DNA from: Trichosphaerium sp. ATCC 40318
Taxonomy: Eukaryota; Discosea; Flabellinia; Trichosidae
Assembly (NCBI GenBank): GCA_038496445.1
Contig: JALMLS010000064.1
Span: 248,001-312,000, forward strand
DNA: 64,000 nt
Direction of reading: 5' to 3'
Under the pieces are notes generated by a model, which saw only the letters and a program-made list of their open reading frames with translations, ran no database searches and was not told the origin of the DNA. This document shows, piece after piece, positions 23,395-34,860 of this stretch. Made by a program: the position numbers and the translations under genes. The stretch's first letter is position 1, and the number at the start of each line of letters is the position of its first letter.

Positions 23395-24805
23395 TCACTG
23401 GATCAATGCTGGGTCCTTGTGTATTGTGTCTTCGTATAGATAACGATTGAATTTTTTTATGAAAGTGAACTTTAGCTTCACTACGATGTACCATAGCCCA
23501 TATACAGCACATGATATACCTATTATACCAACGTACCATACTGGTGCTAAAGGCTTTTTTGTATCCATGAAAGGGTAAGTCCATCTGAAGACAAACAATC
23601 AGTAAGAAAAGAGCAACAACATTTGAAAAAAAACCAAAGAAATCAAATTAACTTTTAGCTTTACGTACTCTCCACCAGAAGCTCTATATATCATGGCGAA
23701 CATACCATAAGCTATTGTCCATAAAATACTATATCCTATATGGATCCACCTAAAAGGTAGCCTAACATAGCATCAGAAGGAAGCTCTCAGACAAAGTCTG
23801 TTTTCCAGCAATTTCAACAAAATAGGAAATAAAGATTCTCACCTATTGAGTGCTAGCTCACCAACAATCCAAATGAAGTTAAGAGCGTGTTGGCTGTAAC
23901 TCGCTGTATTTAAAAATCGGTCTTGAGTTCCAGTCTTTTCACTTGCAGGTAATAAAACAGACCAGGCAATGATATCCACAAGAGTGCAATATATCATATT
24001 CAATTGGAACATTATTATCAACAACCTTCCTGTAGTACCAACTGGCCTTGCCTTCTCTTGAATACTTTTTTTATTTAATGTATGGTCCCAACTTATACAT
24101 GCACCAATCTATATTTAATAAGTATAACATCAGTACACGTGGATAGAAAAAACAAAGCAAAAGAAAACAAACAAAAAAAAAAAGCGGAATTTCTTCGTAC
24201 AGCAAAAAAAACGGTGAGTGAGGTATAGTTCCAAACAGTGAAGAACCTCAGTGATTGTATATTGAATACAATGCCATTTTTCCTCTGTTCTCCAAAAAGG
24301 ACATATAACGTTGTACCCTAGCCATCGTTATTACTAAAGAAAAAGACAAAGAAAAACGAGAAAAAATTAAGACTTTTTTCCGTACCAATGTCACAAAAAA
24401 GCACAACGTTCTGTAAAGAGTAAGTACCCATATTGGTCCAATAGTTGTTTGTGATAATTTAACTAAAAACGATGTGTCAGATGAGAAAACGTGGGAGGTA
24501 ATGAAAGGATACATCGACAAGAAAAGACGTAACAATGGATTTTCAACCAAAATAAAAGTCGTATTCCAAAAATGACGAGAAAACTTCCCAAAACCTAATT
24601 ACCTCTTCTTATATTCCAGTCAGAGCCTCTAACAGTCCAGTGGTTAGTATATTACTTGTTTTGCTTGGAATGTGGATTTATTAAAGTTGTACCGCGTGTT
24701 ATAGTGCCACCAGAGCAGGAATATGACTATAGCGTTTATTGCTATCGTTGCGAGCACTATTATAACGATAAACTGCCATCCAAAAACTTTGTAGTCTAAA
24801 GCCAT
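23395..24805 (-). CDS. Multi-pass membrane protein, rolling-stone / FAR-17a-AIG1-like
   Basis: A predicted 6-7 helix membrane protein. The start at 24805 gives MALDYKVFGWQFIVIIVLAT, a first hydrophobic helix. Later exons give NPLLRLFLSMYPFITSHVFS, WVLTLYRTLCFFVTL, a 'FFTVWNYTSL' segment (compare 'yfTnWn..l' in the family), a helix LLIIMFQLNMIYCTLVDIIA, then HALNFIWIVGELALNRLPFR followed by WIHIGYSILWTIAYGMFAMI and YPFMDTKKAL. The 'H.lN.i....e..l.rlP.r..hi.Y...Y.' pattern followed by 'YPf.D' is typical of rolling-stone and FAR-17a/AIG1 proteins, some of which hydrolyse fatty-acid esters of hydroxy fatty acids. Function here is not known. Stop at 23395-23397. Confidence 0.6.
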
Positions 24806-25040
24806 CCTGTACGCTTTATTTTCAACGTAAAACGGTAATCCCAGGCTTTAACAACAGACTACGTGACCACGGAAGTCAAAAATTGACTTTTTCTGACATT
24901 TGTGTTTTTGGCTTTTTTCATTTGCAATCAAGGATGACGGTGAACGTTAGTCGCTATATTACGTAAAGCTCTGACGATAATTTGACAGTGTATTATCACT
25001 TGCGAAATATAGTAGTTGTTTAATTAAGCTTACAGACGCC

Positions 25041-27613
25041 ATGGCGCGTATGCAAGGGAATATAGAACGGTTTAAAAATGTTGCTACAATTACAGGCGTA
25101 ACGGATGCGACACCTTTCAAAAAGCAAAAAACAAACGCACAATCAAAGGTAACGTACAGCTATACCACTCTAGTACCATTTTTTTTTAATATCCACTTGA
25201 CTTCATTTCAAAAAAAAATAACTCCATTCAAGCTGCCAACACCCGAAGCACCTTATACGGAGTTTATTTCGATAATCCCGCAAGCTTACAATAAGCTAGA
25301 GAATATTGCAACAAAATACAAAAGCAAAGAAGTGCGTCATGCTCTAAACACGCCAAACGCCAGCGCAATTCACTTACCACGCGTTTTAAAGCAAAAAAAA
25401 AAAACCCTTTTGAAAACGTTTTTTGTTGGAGTTTTTTTTTTTTTTTTCGTTTTGGTCTTGTTGTGACCTTTGTTTTGACGTTATATAGATGTGGGTACAA
25501 CACCCGCGTGTACGACATTATGTCTATAATGTTAACCGTCTCAGCAATAAGAGAATTGATTTTACGGCTATGTTACCAGAGGAAATAGTTGGCGAGATTT
25601 TCTACCTTTTAAAAGATATTGTAGATGCTTTGTATGATTGTGCTCATGGTACGATGGTCTCATATTTTTTTCATCCTTAAAATGCCTTCAGTATTGCTAT
25701 ATGTTAGGGTGACTAGTAATCAGCCGGTCTACCACCACTGATGACTCGCTAAAGAGTGCCCACATTTTTTTCTGTTTGCTTTCCAGATTTTATTTTATTT
25801 TTAGTTTTATCATTCCTAATCACGTGTTCAAAAAAAAAAAAAAGGATGAATACCGAAGTGTACTTAATTGCTTTTAGTTTGTCATAGATGGAGACGTATG
25901 GTTCTTAAATTAGTGAGGAACTATCGATGCACAAACAACGACTTGTCGTTTATAAGAAATCATAGCACTAATTTTTCTTGTTTGAACACGCTTGCTATTC
26001 TAGAAAGAGATCCTTTGAGTTGCATAGATCAAATCAATTCTCTAATCAAAGATGTACCTACTCTTAGGGTATTACAGATTGAACCGACAAACTTGGTTGC
26101 GTTCTGTAAGAAGCTCAATTTTTCACGTGAAATTTTAATTGAACGTGTTGATAGAGACAGTTTTGTACGTTTTTTCCTTTCGTCTCCTTTTCTCTTTTCT
26201 CATCTTTTCGTCTTTACTAAAGACTCTTAAGTATGGTTTTGTACTTGACGCATTCTTACCTCTTTATTAATAGCAATTGGATGCTATAGAAGAGCTTCCG
26301 CAACTTCCAGAGCTTGTTCAACTTTCGAAACTTCATGTTATTTCAAAGACTTGGGTTATTCCCTCTTACAATCAAATGTCTCGTTTGGCTTCTCTGACGC
26401 GTATAACATCTATACAAATAACATTACCTAAACTGGCTACACCACATGTACTTCAGCATCTATCAAGTCACAGATTTCTAGTCAGGTTGAATGTTTTTGA
26501 TCCTTTTTTTGGAGAAGATGGATTTCTTAAAACTTCTTTCAATCATGTCACTTCACTCACACTTCAACTCAATTTTAACCCTCACCAAGTGATAAAACTA
26601 TTCCCATCGCTCCAATCTCTTTCCTTTGTACCTTCATGGGTACGTAACAAAAGATTTTTAAGACAAAACGATTTGATGTCTTTGATTAATGACAACTTTG
26701 TTTAGGATGCTGTTTATAAAAACGGATATGTTAAAAACATGTCTGTACTTTTAAAGCATTTTACCGGACTTAATACTTTATGTCTAAAACATGAATCTAA
26801 ACTTGAAGCAACATGGGGTGGTAATAGCGGGAGTACAGAGATGCTCACCTTATTAAAAAATTACCTAAAACAAAGAAAGGTACATGGCACCTTTTTTTAC
26901 TTCAACACGTTTTTTCTTGTTTTATTCCATTTTATCTTCTTGGCACCCGTTCACCGCTCTTATTTGATTACATAGGTCCCCTTGCGTGAATTGATTTACT
27001 ATGGATGTAGCCAAGACGATGTTAAGTTTCTTAACGGCATAGAAAACGTTACACTACAGATAGACCAAGACGGTTCGTTCTTTTGGATTTTGTTTCGACA
27101 ATAAAATTCTTCTGACTTTTTCGATTAGAAAAGGTTCTAAGAGACTTAACAACGTTATCATCGCTCAAGCGATTGTATTTTACAAGCCATGAACAACTCT
27201 CAGATGTCAATGCGAGTTTAGGTGAACAATTAATGAGAACTCTTCTCCTACTTACTTTTACACTAGTTGCAAGACTTACAACTCTTCAAGAGCTTGATTT
27301 GACAGTATCAGTATCAAAAGCATTAGAATTGACACCTCAACTACAACAACTATCTCATTTGACTACATTGGTGTTACACTCTGTAAGACAGCGTGATTTA
27401 TGTAATCTAGCATTATTAATGGGTACTTTGACTCAACTGGAGCTCCTTCAATTCACACAAATGACGGGAGAGGTTCATGATGACGTTGAAGATATTACAG
27501 CTGCTTATTTTGTAGAGTTGGCTCCTCCCTTACACAAAAACGTTGAGGTTGCTGATCAAGAAGAACAAGAAGCGATAAGAGAGTTACGAGAGGAATATAT
27601 TGAAGGCTTGTGA
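25041..27613 (+). CDS. F-box / leucine-rich repeat protein (multi-exon)
   Basis: Likely an SCF substrate receptor. The N-terminal exons (from 25041) encode a basic, unfamiliar 100-residue region. The exon at about 25489 carries the F-box start, MLPEEIVGEIFYLLKDIV then ALYDCA, and the next exon at about 25878 completes it (LVCHRWRRMVLKLV). Following exons carry degenerate LRRs: TLRVLQIEPTNLVAF, LPELVQLSKLHVISK, LASLTRITSIQITLP, HVTSLTLQLNF, TTLQELDLTVS and LSHLTTLVLHSV. It ends with an acidic tail before TGA at 27611-27613. It might instead be two genes, with the second starting at 25489; the frame between exon 2 and the F-box exon lacks a clear donor. The F-box intron (about 25641-25877) is unusually long at 237 nt. 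Confidence 0.65.
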
Positions 27614-27945
27614 GTGTGAAGATTTCAAAGATCAAAAAAAGGGTTGTAAAGTGTACAGAAGACGCACAATGTCTGTTTTTTTTAAATTTTAAACTATTTA
27701 AGCATTTTTTGATTGTTGTTAAGTGTGAAATGTCACAGTCATTGAATTTTGTTCATCTCCCATTGCCACATAAGCGCGTTATGCTCGACGCGATGGATGA
27801 GCTATTTTTTGATAATTTCAATTGAAGAGTGCTAAGAGCTTACTAATGACTATGTTTGACTTTGGGATGGCGTGTAGGAACTGATTATTTTTATTTTAGT
27901 TTAAAGTTAGAATCACTGCATTGAGCTAAATACTCTGCGGTTAGT
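27614..27945. other. Short intergenic stretch
   Basis: Holds a 31-codon frame at 27731-27826 (MSQSLNFVHLPLPHKRV...) without further support, then the promoter of the F-box/SPRY gene. Confidence 0.3.
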
Positions 27946-29446
27946 ATGCAAGAAGTATTACCAAATGAACTGATAGCGCATGTTAGTGGGTTAATATTGT
28001 GGTTTTAGTGTAATTGAGATTTTAGGTGGTTTCCCACGTAGAAATGAAATATCTCGGTGTTGCTGCGCGTGTATCAAGGCTATTTTGCTTTTTCTGCCAG
28101 GTAATCTTAACTGCTTTTTCTGTGGCGATTAATATTGCGTCCAGAAGCGATTAGATAAATACAGGATACAACTGGTACATACAATACAATGTATACTGTT
28201 TAAACAAATACAAATAGGGATCAACCTTTGATACAACGCTATCAACACGCGGTATCAAGTATGAGAACGATAATAAAACAGCAACGACATTTACAAGAGA
28301 GTTCGACACAGCTTTTTTAAAGTACGTATTTTTACAGTTTAAACCTATACAATCTTTAATATTAGAGTAGTATTGACGTTAGGCGAGGTGTTCACTACTT
28401 TGAATTTTTAGTTTTTCGGAGTACGTCATCCAATGTTCATAAAAATCTACAAAATAGCGTCCCGACGCTATCAAATAATATCACGCATCACATAGTGCAG
28501 TTTTATCGCCAAAGCGTAACTAAATATCTCGAAAATAGGCTTAGGACCTTACTCCTACATGATTGGTGTTGGAAATAAACTGCACTGTGCCAAGGCATTA
28601 CATTCACACGGGTAATAACACTAAAAACAGTCAGCAATTTCACTTCTGTCTCTTTCGCTTCAACGAAAACGTTATTTTCTTTGTTGGAGGTATATTAATT
28701 TTGTATTGGTAGGTGGTGTTACAGGTAGGATTGAAGTTCAATTTAAACGAGGTCTTGAGTGTCTTGGTTGTTGACTGGTTTTTTTTTTCTGTTAGGAGTT
28801 CAGGTACAAGGTCACCACCTGATGGGGGAAGTACTTATGGTACTCCTTATAGAAGTGATTCAAAGATTGGTGTGGTACGAGACTTGATTTTTTTGTTATT
28901 TTTTTTTTGGGTGAAATTTTAACTCGTCGGGTAGTTGCTCGACATGGACGAAGTACGCCTTTCTTTATATGAAAATAATATCATTGAATACATGTATGAA
29001 ATGTTGTATAGGGAAGTCTTAGATTTTATAATGACGGAGAGGATCAAGGTATGCTCTTTTTTTTGCTTTAAAGAAAAATTAGACTCAAGAAAAGTGAAAA
29101 CCAGGTGTTGCATGGGACAACTTAAAAAAGATTCCAAGCAATAAGCTACACGGAAGAAAACCAATCACTATACTTAATATTGGCGTATGTATTAAATCAA
29201 CATAATTTTTTCAAAGATTATAGAGTTACTAAGGGTGCTGTTAGGTGTCATTGAACAATGTGTGCGTTTTTTTTTTGTTCACAAAAAAAAAAAAAAAGTC
29301 GGGTACAAATAAAAGTGTTATTGATAATTTTTAGAGGTGATTCTGCCACACTTGTAAGGTATGTTCCCAAGCGATATGGTTGTACAAAAGAGAGGTTTTG
29401 GGAAAACCCTGAAGAAGAAGTGTTGAAGGAAGAAGAGAAAAGTTGA
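27946..29446 (+). CDS. F-box / SPRY (B30.2) protein, FBXO45-like architecture
   Basis: The start at 27946 gives MQEVLPNELIAHV; splicing to VVSHVEMKYLGVAARVSRLF completes an F-box. A SPRY domain follows: STFDTTLSTRGIKYEND, DVRRGVHYFEFLV (family 'G.hYfEv.v'), GPYSYMIGVGNKLHCAKAL, STYGTPYRSDSKIGVLLDMD then EVRLSLYENN (family 'D.IGvllDld..tLsfy.N'). A C-terminal segment has RYVPKRYGCTKERFWENPEE and an acidic end. The F-box plus SPRY pairing is that of FBXO45/GUSTAVUS-type ubiquitin receptors. There are about eight small introns, so exon limits in the middle are approximate. Confidence 0.65.
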
Positions 29447-29653
29447 TATAATCTTCGCTGTGAGAGCGAGAGAAAGTAACAAATATTCGAAAAAGAGAAT
29501 GATAAAGAACTTCAACTAAAGTGTAAATTAAAAAACAAAAAGATTTCATTCAACCTAGTGTCACGTGTTTCAAAAAACCAGTATTTTTATTTTTTTATTA
29601 TATTCCTTTTGAACGTATTCTAATACGGAGGTATGCATATGTGTATGGCGGAG

Positions 29654-30722
29654 CTAATCGTCCCACTCATCTAGAGTAATTGTTTAATATTTCCAATTTA
29701 CTAAAAAACTGGTGTAAAATTGTACCTTCATCAACACCGTCCATTTCATCTTGTGGAAGCGGGTCTTCATGTTCCATCTGGTTAGATAATTGAGAGATTT
29801 GGTTCATTACTTCACCACCTTCCAAATGAGAAAACTAGACGCATGAGAGTAAGTCAAAAAAAAAAAAGGTTTTGTTGTACTTCCAACAAGAAAAAAATGA
29901 GAATTAGAAAAATTATTTGTACTCACCTCAGACATGTCATTAGATCTCACTCTATCAATAAACACAAATGGCCCTTTCGTGTAGATTGTAAGACGAATAC
30001 CAACTTTGAGTTTAAGGTTCTTTGCTTTATCAATCGGACACAAGAACTCAAATCTCCCCTGAAAAAAAAATACAAAATTAATACAAATTAAACAACAACT
30101 TGGACAAAAACAGTTGTACTTTTACCGCAGCCAACATTCGTACCTTTACTGTAGGATGTAAATCCTTGCTGGACAGAATATCTTTAGGGTCTGGAGTATC
30201 AGCACGGTCTTGAAAACAAATTAGAACACGAGTTATCGATGTAAGTTTTAGCCAGATTTTTTTTTTTTTGAAACTGTTGCAGTTGTACCTTCGAGTTCCT
30301 TCTTAAAAGCATCGAAAGTGAGTCTGACGTCGCTTGGTTTATCCCATTGAGGGTGTTGTTCATTCTCTTATGAAGTTTAAGGCGTTATTGTTTTTCAGGT
30401 GTCTAAAGCGTACGGTAGTTGTTGTATACGCGTCGTTGTAGCCGTCCTTGTATTAATAAGTAGAGTTTTAGAAAGGTAACGCGAAATCAATGTACCATCT
30501 GTGATATCGAGCACTATTGCGGTGTATCTGACAATATCTGTCTTAGTTGTTATTGTGTGAAACTTATCAGCCACTAATTTGCCCTCGCAGACATACTAAT
30601 ACAGTGTTACGTTGTTCTGACGCCGATTTGTTTTAATTATTATAACTTCGTACGCCAACGCCTTTTGTCCATGCATCTACGTCCCATGCTGCTTTTTTGT
30701 AGAATCCTGAGCTTGTTGACAT
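29654..30722 (-). CDS. Conserved-looking protein of unknown function, acidic C-terminus
   Basis: The start at 30722 gives MSTSSGFYKKAAWDVDAWTK, followed across short introns by YVCEGKLVADKFHTITTKTD then IVRYTAIVLDITD, ENEQHPQWDKPSDVRLTFDA, ADTPDPKDILSSKDLHPTVK, GRFEFLCPIDKAKNLKLKVG then IRLTIYTKGPFVFIDRV, and finally EDPLPQDEMDGVDEDEWDD before TAG at 29654-29656. Donors are GTACAA, GTACGA and GTACAT. The alternating hydrophobic pattern suggests a beta-rich fold (possibly OB- or PH-like) with an acidic tail such as seen in nuclear or chaperone-binding proteins. I do not recognise the family. Confidence 0.6.
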
Positions 30723-31392
30723 TCTTAACGTCCAAATTATGGATAGCTTATTTTACAAGTGACTTATTTTCGCGTTTAACCGCTTAGGATCCAAGAGTAA
30801 AAAGCGCTAATTACCTTGTGTGCGGTGCATTGCTGTTTTGAAATGTTCACGTTTGTCTGTATGGAAGTAGTTACTGAAAACAAAGCACCAACTGTGAGAA
30901 CAAAAATGATTTTTCAGCAAAACCTTCGACTGTGGGGACCTTTAACCCTTCGAATCAAGCATGGTTCTTTGAGGTAGCAAGAGGATACACTCTGGTTGCA
31001 TCGTAACATCTCCGGGGGTACTAACAATTGCAGTCTACTAGTTTATAAACACGTTGGAAGTTCGAATAAAAAAATTGTGGTTTTGCGCTTCCTTCGTTAA
31101 AGTAACCCGCACTAGCGTAAACAACTTGTTGCGCATATTTGTGCTGCTTTATATTTCGAACATCCAAAATATCAATCAAAAAAAAAGTGCAAGTCCATTT
31201 CTTTTTCTTTCTTTGCATAGTACGCCACAAAGAATCTGTGTCGTTTAGATTTACGCCACGACTTTGGCTGCTATTTGAAGTTAAATATGGTATTTTGATA
31301 CAAACAATAAATGCAGCTTTACAGCATGTTCGTGGTTTAAGCCGAGTATTTGGTTCCGCCTACACTATGCGACAGCTTAGAGTAGGGCGTGC
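30723..31392. other. Intergenic
   Basis: Contains a minus-strand frame at about 31021-31115 (ASAGYFNEGSAKPQFFYSNF...) that could be an exon but has no partner I can join. G/C content rises locally at 31330-31560, where the next candidate gene begins. Nothing else supported. Confidence 0.3.
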
Positions 31393-31843
31393 TTATTCCG
31401 CACTGGCGGTAAAAGCTTGTTTTAGTTTCAAAAATTTCAACAAAAAAGCTCTAGTGGCAACCGTGAGGGTTCTTTGCGCGTGGAGGGACTCAACTACTTT
31501 GCTGTGCCAGCTTTTGTTGCAAGCGCGCTCAGTTCTGCAGAAGTACTAGTAAAGTGGACCACCGTCTATGTACCTTAGCTCAGCTCCTTTACGTTGAAGT
31601 TTTATCAGGATCCTAATTAGCACAGCACAGCTTTTTGGCTTGAACTCTGGCTTGTATGTTTCTCGACACCGTGGTGGAAAGTATATCAGTTTCTTATTGA
31701 TAAACTATTTTACGGCAAAAAAAAGTAGCAGTAGATGCTTTGCAAACAGTCCAACTGTGATTCCTCTGCGCATACCAAGCAATTCCTGAACTACTTAGGC
31801 CAAATAGAGCAAACAATCCTGTTTTGACGTATGTTACACTCAT
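31393..31843 (-). CDS. Candidate small membrane or secreted protein
   Basis: The start at 31843 gives MSVTYVKTGLFALFGLSSSG then IAWYAQRNHSW, a short N-terminal hydrophobic segment. After one or two introns (a GTACAT donor near 31590 and a GTAGTT intron near 31510-31450), the frame gives KLQRKGAELSTSAELSAL, ATKAGTAKAFLLKFLKLKQA and FTASAE, ending in TAA at 31393-31395. The splice choices are consistent in phase, but no family is recognised. A competing open frame lies on the plus strand (31139-31549). Confidence 0.35.
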
Positions 31844-32115
31844 TACATGTAAAAGACAAATCTACAACTTTTCGTGGTTGTTTGAGGGTATTTGAAGTAT
31901 AGCGCAACCTCGTCCTAATTAGGAGCAAAACAATTTAGGCATCACTTAAACGCAGTTCAGCGTAAAAATGCTTAAAACTGCGAGAAAAAAGCAGCCAGTA
32001 ATTTTTGAAAAAAAAATCATGATTGATAAGTTGTAACTTAATGTGGCAGAAATAACCACATTTTTAAGCACAATTACAGCAACCACTACCAACCAACAAC
32101 ACCTCAACGCAAGAA

Positions 32116-33169
32116 ATGGAACCTACTACAACAACAGCACCTATTGCACCAAACAAACGTCGATTTGAAGTTGCGCCATTGCGATGTACTTGGACGCTTC
32201 CCAGGACGCTGACAATAGACCCTACAAAGCCTTGGAGAAGCTCAAACATCTCTGTAGAGGCGTTAGCGTATATCCAAACAGATGTTTTCCAAAATCTGGT
32301 TGCAAAGGACCCAAACTTGAGATACAATGGAGAGTTAGCCGCACACATTCTCAGAAGATTCAATACATTACCAAGTTGTGGAGTGTTTGATGCGTTACAG
32401 GAATACCTCGCTCCGCATTTGAAAATGAAAATCCCAAGAGATCAAAAGTCTATTGCAACTGCCTTGGCTTTACACGATCCCCTCTTCTTTAAACGATGGT
32501 ACAAGCTAGCTGAGCAAAACGTTGTATATACGAAAAAATGGTATACTAAAAGGCTCGAAGAACCTTCAGAACCAAGCAAAAAAATTGACATCCAACCAGC
32601 GAGGTACACACTGTTTTTTGTTTATTATTTTGGAAGGCATTGAACTTACAACTTTTAGTGGACATCCTGTTATCCTACCTAAGGAGCTATTGGGGATAAT
32701 TTGTGAAGAATGTGTTCTTCTAGGAGCAGTAGAAGTGCGAGAAGTGTGCTTCAACTTTTGCCTTTCTTTCAACAATGTGTTAGAAACCAAATACCGCCCA
32801 GTTAGTGTCGAGACAAGGATAGGGGAAACTAAAATACCGTATGTAACCCAGAAACTACTTGATTCTCTACAACGATCTATTTTCTGGAAAGTTGCACTCT
32901 GCAAGCACAGATACGGCAAAACTCATATTGATTCGGGGTTCCTAGTGTCTCGCATACTATGTTGCTTTGATAACCCTCAAGTAAACTTGTATCACTTTAA
33001 CAAGATACTTACAGAACTTCACCATCAAGGTCATATTACAACTCCCCTTCGGCTCATGAAGAAGCTATTGCGAAAATACGACCCATCTTTTGCGCACTAT
33101 TTCTACGCCAAAGCAACTCGTAACATGCCTTCGAAACCACGTGTAAAAAGGACTATCAAACGTATGTAG
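32116..33169 (+). CDS. Hypothetical protein with an F-box-like centre
   Basis: Two exons (32116 to about 32601 and about 32660-33169) joined by a GTACAC intron in matching phase, giving about 330 residues. The N-terminal half is helical and basic (LAAHILRRFNTLPSCGVFDA, HDPLFFKRWYKLAEQNV). Exon 2 opens with VILPKELLGIICEECVLLGA then VEVREVCFNFCLSFNNVL, which resembles an F-box (LPkEll..i...l....l......C......). The C-terminal part is helical and ends very basic (KPRVKRTIKRM). Codon usage and the intron support expression. The family is otherwise unknown. Confidence 0.55.
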
Positions 33170-33697
33170 AAGTCAAACAATAAACTCTACAAATTTTCTG
33201 TTCATTGTTTTCGTGCCTTGAATCGAAACGTCTTTCGTACTTTCTATTGTTATCCTAACAGTTAAATCTTAAGAGTTTCCTGTTATTCACGTCACTCTCT
33301 TAAGAATGAACTATAACGTTGTATGTGATCGCTTATAAAGTAAAATGTCATCAACAAATTAAGCAGGTATTGACACGTGCAAAAAAAAGGATAGCAATTA
33401 CTTGAGGGAAAGTTACATGGATAATGTACTTACACTGAGCTTTGGTCAGTAGAATAAAGGAACAAATTATCAGAGTGGATGGTGGGAAGCCACACGTAGG
33501 ACACAAGTGCGAGTACTCACTTCAGTAAGTTTCAGTTTACTTTTATACAAAGGAGCAGCTTATTTACAGCAGCATGTATTGCTTGAGCTTCTAAGATTGT
33601 ATCGTCGTTTACCCGACCTAGCGTTATGTCAATACAACCGGCATTAAGTGTCAACAAGAGATGCAAACAGCAACAAACAAGAACTTAAACAAAAACA
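33170..33697. other. Intergenic
   Basis: 3' flank of the preceding gene and of the small gene on the minus strand. No supported exon, repeat or RNA seen. Confidence 0.4.
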
Positions 33698-34013
33698 TTA
33701 GTCGTACTTGCTGTCTCCAATTGGCTCGTTGGTATCAGCGTTTATAGCCTTCTACAACAAAAATTAACGTTAATTTACACTTTAAAGTGCTAATTGTTTA
33801 ATGACACTTAAATGATCACCAATAACAATGTAGAAAGCAGCGTACTATTGATTCAGGAAAATTACAAGCGTTACAGTCCATTTCGTATGTAATTCCACCT
33901 AGTACTGTACACCGCCACACATGAGTTTCTTCTTCTTTTTCCTTTGGTTCAGACATGGTATAATCTTTGTTGATTTTGAATTCAATCGTTGGAAGTGCCT
34001 TAGTTAACACCAT
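33698..34013 (-). CDS. Small protein of unknown function (two exons)
   Basis: The start at 34013 gives MVLTKALPTIEFKINKDYTM, then EPKEKEEETHVWRCTVLGGI and YEMDCNACNFPESI. A GTACGC donor joins in phase to a terminal exon encoding KAINADTNEPIGDSKYD, with TAA at 33698-33700. The total is about 74 residues. A C-x2-C-like pair (DCNAC) and an earlier Cys could bind metal, but this is speculation. Confidence 0.45.
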
Positions 34014-34214
34014 TAAGGAACAGTTCAAAAGTTCAGCGAATCAAATGTGTCTTTAGGAACGTGTGAGAGTAACGATACCTAATGATTACCAGCCTTTTCA
34101 TTTGCTTGCACTAAACTACTTCTATTGCAAAAGTATCGCACAGGTTTAGGCAGTACGGTTGTAATAGTATTTAGTGTCCTATAATTTTGGAGATATTAGA
34201 CTACACTGGCCACT

Positions 34215-34500
34215 GTATTAGCCACCATTCAGATCTCGTGAAGTATTCATCTATTACTTTACGTTTAGCAAACTATTGGTACATTTCTTGTACCGTTTAT
34301 TTGTTTGAGGGTTGGGTCAGGTTTTATTCCAGAAATAATTTGTCGGTTCACACACGTGCGTGATAGGATTGAAGCTTAACGCTTATTCTGTTACAGCGGG
34401 TATTAGAGTTGAGAGTACCCGTTGCTGCTGCCGTTAAGTATTGGCACTATGAAAATTTAGCACACTCACATTTTGCATTTGTTCACGTAAGGTGGCTCAA
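34215..34500 (-). pseudogene. Truncated 5' copy of the MORN gene plus its promoter
   Basis: This segment matches 35930-36140, the start and upstream region of the intact MORN gene. Shared blocks include GAAGTATTCATCTATTACTT, ACGTTTAGCAAA and GGATTGAAGCTTAACG in the same order and orientation. The copied start codon and first codons are present (MNTS), but the frame meets a TAA where the intact gene has TTA, and the MORN body is absent. It is a remnant of a tandem duplication. Confidence 0.7.
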
Positions 34501-34860
34501 GTTCATGAGATTAGACACCGTCGTTGCAACCTAATAAGCGGACACCTAAACATACATCCATGACTTTCTCAAACGCGAACGCATTTTTTGAACAGGAAGG
34601 AAAATCAAAAAGTGAAGGTTCTTAGATACCTAAAGCGCGTACTTCAACACTACCCACAACAATCTTACCTTTAAATCACCTACTTTACCAACTCCTCGTC
34701 AACTCGTAGTTTGGCATTCCAAGCTTGAAATACTAAAGAACTCTAACTTACAGTCATGCTAAAAGGTGTACTAGACCACTTGCATACAACTCATTGCTTG
34801 TATCATTACTCTTTGGTTTTTAATATTACTAAGTCCTAACCTTAATACAGCTTTAAGAAG

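Noticed and set aside
25700-25760. CTGATGA plus a short stem, suggesting a hammerhead ribozyme, in a long F-box/LRR intron
   Set aside because: The required GAAA after stem II and the cleavage-site stem are missing.
31139-31549. Plus-strand 136-codon open frame
   Set aside because: No start context, splice partner or family signal; the minus-strand candidate at 31393-31843 has a signal-like start and phase-consistent introns.
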